DNA from: DATLSM01 sp963722965
Lineage (GTDB): Bacteria > Actinomycetota > Thermoleophilia > Solirubrobacterales > 70-9
DNA length: 64,000 nucleotides
Direction: 5' to 3'
Assembly (NCBI GenBank): GCA_963722965.1
Contig: CAVROX010000015.1
Span: 1-64,000 of the forward strand
In this document: positions 9,181-15,915 of the stretch, piece by piece
Layout of the letters: every line of letters starts with the position of its first letter
How positions within the stretch are numbered: the stretch's first letter is position 1
Program-made: the position numbers and the translations under genes
The notes under the pieces: model-generated
What the model saw: the letters and a program-made list of their open reading frames with translations, nothing else
Databases searched by the model: none
What the model was told of the DNA's origin: nothing

Positions 9181-10137
9181 TCAGGCGGAGATGCGCAGCG
9201 GCGGCCCCTGGGCGACAAGTCGGTGCAGGCCGATCAAGCTGAGGGCTCCTGCCAACCCGCGAAATGGGGCATAGGGCGCGTAGAGCTCCTCAACCTCCTC
9301 AACCGTGGCGCGTCGCCCCAGACAGGCGAGTCGTCCGACCAGCTTCAGGTAGCCGAGGTCGCCAGCGGGCAGCGAGTCGGGGTCACCGCGGCCGAAGAGG
9401 CCGAGACACTGGACCGTCCAGGGGCCGATCTCCGGCACCGCGAGAAGGCGCCTGTCGCTGGCCTGGGCGGTGAGGTCGCAGCGTCCGGCCGCGACCTCAC
9501 GGGCGACGGCGCGAAGCGCGATCGCCCGCCGCAGCGCCAAGCCCATCGACTCCAGCTCGGCGGGTGCCCGCCCGGCGATCGCGGCGGCGCCAGGGACGTC
9601 GCGCAGACCCTCGCGCTCCCTTCCCAGCCGCACTCCCCAGCGTCCGACGATCCGGCGCTGGATCCGGGCCGCGCGCTCTGACTCGATCAGCTGCTTGACC
9701 ACCGCCCAGGCGAGCGCCTCCCAGGGCCAGGGGCGGCGGCGGGGGCGGAAGTATGGGTTGCGCCGCAGCAGCGGGCCAAGCAGCGGGTCGCGTCGAAACC
9801 GACGGTGGAACTCGCTGAGGTCATCGTCTACCCCGAGCGCAAAGCGCATCCGCTCGACCGCGACCTGCAGCTGGGCGGTAGCGGCGGCTGCGCCGGTGGG
9901 CGGGGGAAGCGCTCGGGGGGTGGCTATCGCGGCGGGGTCGACCGGCTCGGCGCGGATCGCAACGCACTCGGCCCGCGGCTGCCAGGCGCGGACCAAGACC
10001 GGGCTTCCATCGACGTGCAGCAGCCGGCAGGCGACGCCATCTCGGACCAGCATCACGCGGTCCTCGCCACCGGAGGACGGCAGGCGAAACGGGGAGGTAG
10101 GCCTCACCTCGACTTCAACTGAAGCCGAGGTGTCCAT
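9181..10137 (-). CDS. HhH-GPD DNA glycosylase, AlkA-like
   Basis: 318 residues. The C-terminal HhH-GPD domain has the hairpin LLAVPEIGPWTVQCLGLF and the Gly/Pro-Asp loop DSLPAGDLGYLKLVGRL with a candidate catalytic aspartate (GD). The N-terminal part (PTSPFRLPSSGGEDRVM) resembles the beta domain of AlkA-type enzymes. It would remove alkylated bases such as 3-methyladenine. The start overlaps the stop of the upstream small gene (TGATG), showing translational coupling. A second, shorter AlkA-like enzyme lies at 57461-58096. Confidence 0.8.
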   Translation of the reverse strand: MDTSASVEVEVRPTSPFRLPSSGGEDRVMLVRDGVACRLLHVDGSPVLVRAWQPRAECVAIRAEPVDPAAIATPRALPPPTGAAAATAQLQVAVERMRFALGVDDDLSEFHRRFRRDPLLGPLLRRNPYFRPRRRPWPWEALAWAVVKQLIESERAARIQRRIVGRWGVRLGREREGLRDVPGAAAIAGRAPAELESMGLALRRAIALRAVAREVAAGRCDLTAQASDRRLLAVPEIGPWTVQCLGLFGRGDPDSLPAGDLGYLKLVGRLACLGRRATVEEVEELYAPYAPFRGLAGALSLIGLHRLVAQGPPLRISA

Positions 10138-10457
10138 CAGCGCCCCAGCAGATGGACGTCGACCAAGAAGGATCGACTGGCGACCACATTGGATGGCCGG
10201 TCGCGGCGGCGCGAGAGGCGCCGCGATGAGCGCTTGCGCAGGCCGACCGCTCCGAGCGCCCGCACCGCGGCGACCGTCGCGGCGCCAGCCAGCGCCCCCC
10301 CGGCCGCCGCGATCGCGGCATTGCGGACATCGCCCCGCAGGACGGGTGAAGCGGGCGCCTCATATGGCCGCGGCAATGGCCGAACGGGCTGCTCGCAGTC
10401 GGCCTCCCCGGCATCCTCCTCTGCCAAGACCTCGCCCTCTACCTCGAACTCGCTCAC
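10137..10457 (-). CDS. Small hypothetical membrane-associated protein
   Basis: 106 residues, family not recognised. An acidic N-terminus (EFEVEGEVLAEEDAGEADCEQ) is followed by a proline-rich stretch, one alanine/glycine-rich hydrophobic helix (about 48-70, AAIAAAGGALAGAATVAAV) and a strongly basic segment (RKRSSRRLSRRRDR). This suggests a single-pass inner-membrane protein with a basic face. Its stop overlaps the start of the DNA glycosylase gene, and the reading frame is clean. No function is proposed. Confidence 0.55.
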   Translation of the reverse strand: MSEFEVEGEVLAEEDAGEADCEQPVRPLPRPYEAPASPVLRGDVRNAAIAAAGGALAGAATVAAVRALGAVGLRKRSSRRLSRRRDRPSNVVASRSFLVDVHLLGR

Positions 10458-10527
10458 CGGGCCCGACTCTAGCGGCGGGTCAGAGCGGATCCGCCAAAGC
10501 CTTGGAGATAACCCGGAACTTGCGGCA

Positions 10528-11664
10528 TTACAAGGCAGTCTCGTAAACCCGATAGCGCTTGACCACCTTGCCGCCCATTCCTTCCATCGCCCGATTCATC
10601 GGGCCGTTGCTCTCGAGGATCCAGCCCATCTCACCGCCTTCGATTTTGCCCGGTCGGGCCGCCGTCTCGAGGTGCTTGAGGTACAGGCAGGCAGCCACGC
10701 CGGAATGCCGGTAGGCGTGCTTGACCCCCAGGGCGAAAACGCGGAGCTGGTCGATCTTGCGCTTGCCGAGCAGAAATCTGGCCCAGCCGAAGGGGAGCAG
10801 GCGACCGTTCAGCTTCGCCATCACCTGGTTGATGTCGGGCAGGGTGAGGGCGGCGCCTACCGCCTCGCCGTCCTTCTCGGCCATGTAGGCCCAATCCTCG
10901 TCGAGGATCTGCTTCAGGTTCTTTGCCTGGAACTCAACCTCCGCGTCGGTGATCGGGACAAAGCCCCAGTTATCCCCCCAAGCCTCGTTGTAGACGTCCA
11001 TGAAGCGCCGGACCTCCGCCGCCATCTCGCTCTTGCGCATGTTGCGGATCGTGATCCCTTCCTCGTTGAGCGCCCTTTCGGCGGCGGCGTGGATCGCCGG
11101 ATCGAAACGCTCGCCCTCCTTGAGGTCGCCGAACTGCAGTTCCCACATCAGCACGTCCATCGCCTTCTCAAAGCCCTCGCCCTCGAGAAGCTGCTGGTAG
11201 TGGGGAGGGTGCCAGGGCTCGAGGATCATCGGCCGGCGCTCAAAGCCCTCGACCAGGATGCCGATCTCATCGTTGGTCGTGAAGTCCATCGGGCCGAGGA
11301 TGCGAGAGCGCCCCCTCGAGCGGGCCCACTCGCTTGCCGCCCCGAGCAGCGCGGCGGCGACCGCCGGGTCGTTCGCGGTCTCAAAGAAGCCGAACATGGC
11401 GTCGCTGCCGCCCTGAAACTCGTCCCAGCGCCGGTCGACCTGAGCGCTGATCCGGCCGACCGGCTCGCCGTCGCGCTCGGCGATGAAGTACTCCGCCTCG
11501 GCGTGCTCGAAGTAGGGATTCTTGTCGCGGTTGAGGAACTCCATCCGCTCAAAGATCAAAGGGGCGACCCACTGGGGGTGTTCCCGGTGCAAAGCAAACG
11601 GGACCTTGACGAATCGCTTCAGCTCCCGTCGCGTGCGCACTGGGCGGATTGCCACACTTCCCAT
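10528..11664 (-). CDS. GNAT-fold N-acyltransferase, bacterial ceramide synthase-like
   Basis: 378 residues from ATG 11664; the longer open frame upstream overlaps the divergent gene. It opens VAIRPVRTRRELKRFVKVPF, followed by NPYFEHAEAEYFIAERDG and VGRISAQVDRRWDEF. This is the conserved front of a two-lobed GNAT-like family often annotated YghO-like or as a dATP pyrophosphohydrolase, which I recall includes the bacterial ceramide synthase of Caulobacter. A second lobe carries ALTLPDINQVMAKLNGRLLPFG. It is divergent, with 25 bases between start codons, from an SPT-like enzyme, so N-acylation of a long-chain base is a reasonable hypothesis. The substrate is inferred. Confidence 0.65.
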   Translation of the reverse strand: MGSVAIRPVRTRRELKRFVKVPFALHREHPQWVAPLIFERMEFLNRDKNPYFEHAEAEYFIAERDGEPVGRISAQVDRRWDEFQGGSDAMFGFFETANDPAVAAALLGAASEWARSRGRSRILGPMDFTTNDEIGILVEGFERRPMILEPWHPPHYQQLLEGEGFEKAMDVLMWELQFGDLKEGERFDPAIHAAAERALNEEGITIRNMRKSEMAAEVRRFMDVYNEAWGDNWGFVPITDAEVEFQAKNLKQILDEDWAYMAEKDGEAVGAALTLPDINQVMAKLNGRLLPFGWARFLLGKRKIDQLRVFALGVKHAYRHSGVAACLYLKHLETAARPGKIEGGEMGWILESNGPMNRAMEGMGGKVVKRYRVYETAL

Positions 11665-11689
11665 CGGTGCGGAACCTACACTCTGCGTG

Positions 11690-12946
11690 ATGAGCGAGAT
11701 AGCGAAGGCCCCCCTCGACGTCTTCGAGAAGGCGCGCAACCACGACCGCCTCGAGCAGCTGGAAGCCGCCAGGCAGCACAACCTCCTCCCTTACTTCCGC
11801 CTGCTCACCTCCCAAGCCGGCCCGGTGGTCGAGATGGAGGGTAGGGAGACGATCATGCTCGGCTCCAACAACTACCTCGGCCTGACCGGCGACGAGCGGG
11901 TCAAGCAGGCGGCGCGCGACGCCTTGGAGACCTATGGAACGGGCGTGACCGGGTCGCGGCTGCTGAATGGGACGACGCCGCTGCACGTCGAGCTGGAGCG
12001 CGAGCTGGCGGAGTGGATGGGGGCCGAGGACGCGATCGTCTACACCACCGGATATCAGGCGAATCTTGGCTGCATCGGGACGATCCTCGAGCCGGGCGAC
12101 ACGGTGATCTGCGACTCCGGCGACCACGCCTCGATCCTCGACGGCTGCCGACTCTCCGGCGCAAAGCTGCGCCCCTTCCGCCACAACCGCATGGACAAGT
12201 TGGAGAAGATGCTTGAACGGGCGGCAGAGGACGGCGGCGGGGTACTGGTCATCGTCGACGGCGTCTTCTCGATGGAGGGCGACGTCTGCAACCTGCCGCA
12301 GACCATCGAGCTCTGCGAGGCGCACGGGGCACGGCTAATGGTCGATGAGGCGCACGGTGCGGGTGTACTTGGGGCCCGCGGCGCGGGGGCCTGCGAGCTG
12401 TTCGGGCTGGAGGAGGAGGTCGACCTGCGGATGGGGACCTTTTCCAAGAGCCTCGCCTCCTGCGGCGGTTTCGTCGCCGGGCCGGCCGACGTCGTCGAGT
12501 ACCTGCGCTTCGCCTCCCGCTCCTTCATCTTCAGCGCCGCGGGGGTCCCGGCCGCGGTTGGCGCGGCACTGGCGGCGCTGCGGGTGATCCGCTCCGAGGG
12601 GCCGGCGCTGTTTGAGGCGCTGCTCGACAACGCCGAATACCTGCGCGAGGGCCTCCGCCACCTCGGGCTGAAAGTGATCGAGCCCGGAACCCTTCCGGAC
12701 GGCACGGTCGCGACCACCCCCGTCGTGCCGGTGATGGTCGGCGATGACTGGCAGGCGGTCTTGCTCTGGAAGGCGCTGTTTGACGCCGGCGTCTACACCA
12801 ACGTCGCAATCCACCCGGCAGTACAGCCAGGTGGTGCGCTGTTGCGGACCAGTCTGATGGCGACCCATGAGCGCGAGCACCTAGACGGCGCCCTCGGGAC
12901 GATCGCCCGCGTCATCGAGGACTTCCCCGAGCTTCCCCGAGCCTAA
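11690..12946 (+). CDS. Alpha-oxoamine synthase, serine palmitoyltransferase-like
   Basis: 418 residues from ATG 11690. This PLP fold-type I enzyme has SNNYLGLTGDERV, YGTGVTGSRLLNGTTPLH, VDEAHGAGVLG and the Schiff-base lysine in TFSKS (K253). The lysine context TFSKSLASCGGF matches serine palmitoyltransferases; the genuine BioF in this window has GTLGKALGSYGAY instead. The C-terminal GVYTNVAIHPAVQPGGALLR also resembles SPT (a long-chain base former from serine and acyl-CoA/ACP). A 2-amino-3-ketobutyrate ligase role cannot be fully excluded. Its gene neighbour is a ceramide-synthase-like GNAT protein. Confidence 0.75.
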   Translation: MSEIAKAPLDVFEKARNHDRLEQLEAARQHNLLPYFRLLTSQAGPVVEMEGRETIMLGSNNYLGLTGDERVKQAARDALETYGTGVTGSRLLNGTTPLHVELERELAEWMGAEDAIVYTTGYQANLGCIGTILEPGDTVICDSGDHASILDGCRLSGAKLRPFRHNRMDKLEKMLERAAEDGGGVLVIVDGVFSMEGDVCNLPQTIELCEAHGARLMVDEAHGAGVLGARGAGACELFGLEEEVDLRMGTFSKSLASCGGFVAGPADVVEYLRFASRSFIFSAAGVPAAVGAALAALRVIRSEGPALFEALLDNAEYLREGLRHLGLKVIEPGTLPDGTVATTPVVPVMVGDDWQAVLLWKALFDAGVYTNVAIHPAVQPGGALLRTSLMATHEREHLDGALGTIARVIEDFPELPRA

Positions 12947-12994
12947 TCCGCGGTTAACTGGGTTTAAACATCCCCCGGTCTGGGTAGTTTCAGG

Positions 12995-13014
12995 CTTGTC
13001 CGGATCTGGACAAG
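12995..13014 (+). terminator. Candidate terminator hairpin after SPT-like gene
   Basis: CTTGTCC and GGACAAG form a 7-bp stem around a 6-base loop, 48 bases past the stop codon. No T tract follows, as is common in high-GC actinobacteria. It could equally be a dyad operator. Confidence 0.35.
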
Positions 13015-13077
13015 TCTCGGCGGCGGCGAAAAAGCTGCTCTTAGCGAGTGAGCCGCTCCGAGTTTGGCCGCGCCGGG

Positions 13078-13106
13078 TTGACGCCTAAACCCCGGGGCCA
13101 TAACTT
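13078..13106 (+). promoter_or_regulatory. Sigma-A-type promoter for mIHF
   Basis: TTGACG (13078-13083) and TAACTT (13101-13106) are separated by exactly 17 bases. The start of transcription would fall near 13113, leaving a leader of about 127 bases before the GTG at 13240. The leader includes the right arm of the inverted repeat. Confidence 0.55.
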
Positions 13107-13239
13107 GCTGCCTCGCCGTACGAACCCTGGGCGGGCCGGACGGCGGAGAGCTTTGAGACCGGCGATGCCCGCGGCTCGCACCGCGCCCGCCGAGACGAAG
13201 CGATACCCAGTTAACCGATCCCCAAAGGGAGGAGTTCCA

Positions 13240-13599
13240 GTGGACGCTGCCTCGATCGCCCCTGCAACGACGACCGCTTCCGTCGCCCCGGCCCCGCAGC
13301 ACATGCGAGCCCTCGAACGGGCAAACCTGGTCCGGCTCGCTCGCGCCGAGCTGAAGCGCTCGATCGCCCGCGGCGAAATCGACGCGGCCGAGGTGGTCCG
13401 GGAGTGCCCGTGGGAGACCGAGAGCATGACCATCGCCGAGCTGCTGACCAGCCAGCGTCGCTGGGGCCGCACCCGAGCCCGGAAGTTTCTCCTCCCCCTC
13501 GCGCTGAGCGAGAACAAGCGACTCGGCACCCTCACCTCGCGCCAGCGAGCCCTCCTTGCCGCCGAACTGGCGGGCAAGCGCAGCGCGATCCTGGTCTGA
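13240..13599 (+). CDS. mihF: Integration host factor, actinobacterial type (mIHF)
   Basis: 119 residues from GTG 13240, preceded by a strong ribosome-binding site GGGAGGAG at 13227-13234. The core ALERANLVRLARAELKRSIA, CPWETESMTIAELL and SQRRWGRTRARKFL is the mIHF signature, with a helix-two-turn-helix DNA-binding element near the C-terminus. mIHF is a nucleoid-associated protein that bends DNA and supports chromosome organisation and phage integration; it is characteristic of Actinobacteria, which is useful for placing the organism. The N-terminal 25 residues (Ala/Pro/Thr-rich) are variable. A longer open frame upstream starts inside the promoter and is rejected. Confidence 0.9.
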   Translation: MDAASIAPATTTASVAPAPQHMRALERANLVRLARAELKRSIARGEIDAAEVVRECPWETESMTIAELLTSQRRWGRTRARKFLLPLALSENKRLGTLTSRQRALLAAELAGKRSAILV

Positions 13600-13617
13600 G
13601 CGGGGACTTAGCCCCGC
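13600..13617. terminator. Bidirectional terminator hairpin
   Basis: GCGGGG and CCCCGC pair around ACTTAG immediately after the mIHF stop and across the stop codon of the convergent membrane-protein gene. Its position between convergent genes supports termination on both strands. Confidence 0.5.
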
Positions 13618-14006
13618 AGGCCGCCAGCGCGGAAACTGAGGCCGCCGGAGGCTCGCTGAAAGGCACGGCGCAGCGCCAGGAAGGCGAGGAGGAAGGCCAC
13701 CGCGCCCACCCCCAGGCAGATGGCCAGAATCAGGTTCGCCAGGTAGTGAAGGCCCCCGACGACGAGCACGAAGAGGGTACCCGCGAGCAAAGTCGTGTGG
13801 GAACGGTAGCCAGCAAAGTGCTCGCGGGCCGAAACCTCAAGGCCGCCCAGGCCGGCAAGCACGACGCCGACCCCGATCGCCGTCGGTATCTGTCCGATCA
13901 GGCCGGTCGCCAGCGCCACGATGCCGGCGAGCACCACCAGCTCGGCCAGCGGGAAGGAGCCCCAAGGCGCGGGCGGACGCTCGTCGATCTTGGCCTTTCT
14001 GCTCAA
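13608..14006 (-). CDS. Small polytopic membrane protein, unknown function
   Basis: 132 residues, starting at TTG 14006 in a 4-base TTGA overlap with the upstream gene. Hydrophobic segments cover about residues 20-40 (LAELVVLAGIVALATGLIG), 43-57, 70-90 (TLLAGTLFVLVVGGLHYL) and 93-112, so three to four helices are likely. The C-terminus is basic and glycine-rich (FQRASGGLSFRAGG). The family is not recognised. Coupling to the coiled-coil protein gene suggests a shared role. Confidence 0.6.
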   Translation of the reverse strand: MSRKAKIDERPPAPWGSFPLAELVVLAGIVALATGLIGQIPTAIGVGVVLAGLGGLEVSAREHFAGYRSHTTLLAGTLFVLVVGGLHYLANLILAICLGVGAVAFLLAFLALRRAFQRASGGLSFRAGGLRG

Positions 14007-14500
14007 TTGCTAACGGCCGCAAGCCGTCCGGATGGGGGACATCCGGAGGAGACCTTCACCCGCCACCACCCCATCACCATGCCGAGTACACCCAAGCGGG
14101 GGCGGGAGTGCCAGCCGCCGCAGCCAGGCTCACCGACGTCTTGACGGGAGACCCGCACCCATCTGTGCGCGGCCGGATCGGCGAGCATCCTCCTCAGCAG
14201 CTCGCGATTGTCGCTCTCAAGCCGGCTGCGCTGATCGAGCGCCAGCCGCGCCTCGCCGACTCGCGTCGCCAGCTCATCACGCACCCGCTCCAGCTCGCCG
14301 AGGTCGAGCAACCTGGGTGCGCCGCCCGAGCCGAGGACCCCACAATCGATCTGCACCCGGCGAAATGACTCCGCAAACAGGCCCGCTAGCTCCCGCTCGA
14401 GGCGACCGATCTGGCGCCGCAGCTCGGCCCGAGCAAGGCGCTCGCCAGCGCCGACGCGAAGCGGCGCGGCCCGGGTGTCTAGCTGCAGCAGCTGCGACAT
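14003..14500 (-). CDS. Coiled-coil hypothetical protein with CGGWHSRP motif
   Basis: 165 residues from ATG 14500, preceded by GAGGGGG. The first 110 residues are charged heptad-like helix (ELRRQIGRLERELAGLFAES, LGELERVRDELATRVGEAR). The tail is very different: CGGWHSRPRLGVLGMVMGWW, then RVKVSSGCP, with two cysteines, a histidine and several tryptophans. Long coiled coil plus short Cys/Trp-rich end suggests a structural or envelope-associated scaffold, possibly metal-binding. I do not recognise the family and assign no function. A longer in-frame start near 14620 lacks a good ribosome-binding site. Confidence 0.6.
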   Translation of the reverse strand: MSQLLQLDTRAAPLRVGAGERLARAELRRQIGRLERELAGLFAESFRRVQIDCGVLGSGGAPRLLDLGELERVRDELATRVGEARLALDQRSRLESDNRELLRRMLADPAAHRWVRVSRQDVGEPGCGGWHSRPRLGVLGMVMGWWRVKVSSGCPPSGRLAAVSN

Positions 14501-14586
14501 GGAAACCCCCTCGAGTCTAGTTGACCGGCAGCCGGCGTTCCTTAGGCGTCTATTACGGAGGCAGGACGGTGAGGCAGCGCGTTGGG

Positions 14587-15258
14587 TTAGGTTGAATCGA
14601 GGGTGGCCGCAGCCATCCACAGTGCCTCGGCTACCGCCATCTGCGAAACGCCGTTTACCTGCACCGCGACGATCGCCACCCGGCGGGTGCCGTCGTCCAC
14701 CTCACGGCCCGCCGCGGTCTCCCCGAACACCAGCCCGACCGGGTGCTGATCGTCGGCGATCGCCAGGGTTCCCGGCGCCAGCTCGCCGGGCCTGCCGGCG
14801 AGCTGCTCGCCGGGCGCGGAGTCGCGGATGCACAGGCGCCCCTCAATCCTGTCGGCGTCAAAGGCGCGCAGGGCGACGCCGGTCTCGACGATCGGAATCG
14901 TCAGCGCGTCGATCGGCAGCCCTCTGCTCCTGAAGGCCCCGTCGTGGAGGCGATCCAGCGCCAATTGCTCGACCGGGGTGCGGGTGCGGTCCGGGTCGAG
15001 GCCGATCTGGCGAAAGAAGACCCGGTAAGACCAGGGGACCTGCCGCTCCCGTAGGTGAATCGCGTGGGCACCGAAGAAGCGGTCAGAAAGGTCGCGAAGG
15101 CGGCGGCGGACAGGCTCGGGGCTCCTGCCCGGACGGCAGTCGGCCTCGATCCAGGCGATCCCAAGACCGGGGAACTCGGCAGCGACATGGGGCGCCACCC
15201 ATCCCTGCTCGGGGGCGGGGTCCCACCCCATTTGCGAGCTCGCAAGCTCGGCGCCCAC
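14587..15258 (-). CDS. B3/B4 tRNA-binding-domain protein
   Basis: 223 residues from GTG 15258, which directly follows the stop of the previous gene. The middle (VPWSYRVFFRQIGLDPDRTRTPVEQLAL, read in two parts, then GAFRSRGLPIDALTIPIVETGVALRAFDAD) matches stand-alone B3/B4 domains related to the editing region of phenylalanyl-tRNA synthetase beta. Such proteins are thought to act on mischarged tRNA or unknown amino acids. It is the last gene of a six-gene run beginning with the Mla-type transporter, though a functional link is not obvious. Confidence 0.75.
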   Translation of the reverse strand: MGAELASSQMGWDPAPEQGWVAPHVAAEFPGLGIAWIEADCRPGRSPEPVRRRLRDLSDRFFGAHAIHLRERQVPWSYRVFFRQIGLDPDRTRTPVEQLALDRLHDGAFRSRGLPIDALTIPIVETGVALRAFDADRIEGRLCIRDSAPGEQLAGRPGELAPGTLAIADDQHPVGLVFGETAAGREVDDGTRRVAIVAVQVNGVSQMAVAEALWMAAATLDST

Positions 15259-15915
15259 CTAGCCAGCCTCCGCGACGCGGGTGGCGCGCAACAAGGCGCG
15301 CACCCGCGCGTCAAGCTGCGCCGCGCTCAGATCGCCGGCGCTGGCGCTCTGCAGGGTCCCGCCCGGATAGGCATAGGCGAAGGTCGGGCAGCCGCCGACC
15401 CCGTAAAGGTCGCCGACGGCGCCGTCGCGGTCATAGCCAACCGGCATCCTCCAGCGGTGCTGGCGGACCACTTCGCGGACCGTGCCCCGTTCGTCGCCCA
15501 CGTCCAGCGAGAGGAAATTCACCCGCCCACGGTAGCGCTGGTAGGCACTCTCGACCACGTCCTGCTGGTCGGCGCAATCGCCCCCTTTGGTGAACCAGAA
15601 CGAGATCACAAGCGGCCGGTCGAAGAAGTCGCAGACCCGGATCGCCCCGGCCACGTGGATCCGGCAGGCGGGGGTGCGGCGCTTTCCTGGGGGGCAGGGG
15701 ATCTGGCCGCTTTCGCAATCGTCTTGGGCGATGTTGGCGTCCCCTTCTAAAGAGCCGGCAGCGATCGGCACCGCGAACTCGGGGAGCGGCCAGCGGGGAG
15801 GCAGCTTTTCAAGCCCAAGGGTGCTCGGCTGGTTGCCCGCGATCGTGTGGAAGAAGGCGATTGCGATCAGCGCCAGAAAGAGCAGACCGACGGCCAAGGA
15901 GTAACGGTCCCTCAT
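15259..15915 (-). CDS. Membrane-anchored thioredoxin-like protein without CxxC
   Basis: 218 residues. An N-terminal signal anchor (SLAVGLLFLALIAIAFFHTI) places the rest outside. An extracytoplasmic segment with four cysteines (DDCESGQIPC, ACRIHV, RVCDF) precedes a thioredoxin fold with VISFWFTKGGDCADQQDVVE and a cis-proline loop YGVGGCPTFAYAYP. At the redox site the usual WCxxC is replaced by KGGDC: the attacking cysteine is missing and only the second remains. It may be a chaperone-like or haem/ligand-delivery variant. The start overlaps the MMPL stop (ATGA). Confidence 0.75.
   Translation of the reverse strand: MRDRYSLAVGLLFLALIAIAFFHTIAGNQPSTLGLEKLPPRWPLPEFAVPIAAGSLEGDANIAQDDCESGQIPCPPGKRRTPACRIHVAGAIRVCDFFDRPLVISFWFTKGGDCADQQDVVESAYQRYRGRVNFLSLDVGDERGTVREVVRQHRWRMPVGYDRDGAVGDLYGVGGCPTFAYAYPGGTLQSASAGDLSAAQLDARVRALLRATRVAEAG

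Larger units (their letters stand above)
12951..13217. repeat. 13-bp inverted repeat flanking the mIHF leader region
   Basis: CGGTTAACTGGGT at 12951-12963 and its exact reverse complement ACCCAGTTAACCG at 13205-13217 bracket the intergenic region. The left copy sits 4 bases after the stop of the SPT-like gene and the right copy 10 bases before the mIHF ribosome-binding site. Each half contains the palindrome GTTAAC. They may be operator copies for a regulator or may pair in a transcript. Confidence 0.5.

Noticed and set aside
10189..11844. Long plus-strand open frame opposite the GNAT gene
   Set aside because: It is the antisense shadow of a strong coding frame, has no family motif, and crosses the divergent promoter.
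11690..12946. Annotation as biotin-pathway BioF
   Set aside because: The lysine context is TFSKS as in SPT, and a true BioF with GTLGKALG is present at 60748 in the biotin operon.
14028..14046. CCGGATG/CATCCGG hairpin
   Set aside because: It lies inside the coding tail of the coiled-coil gene, with no position-based reason to be a terminator.
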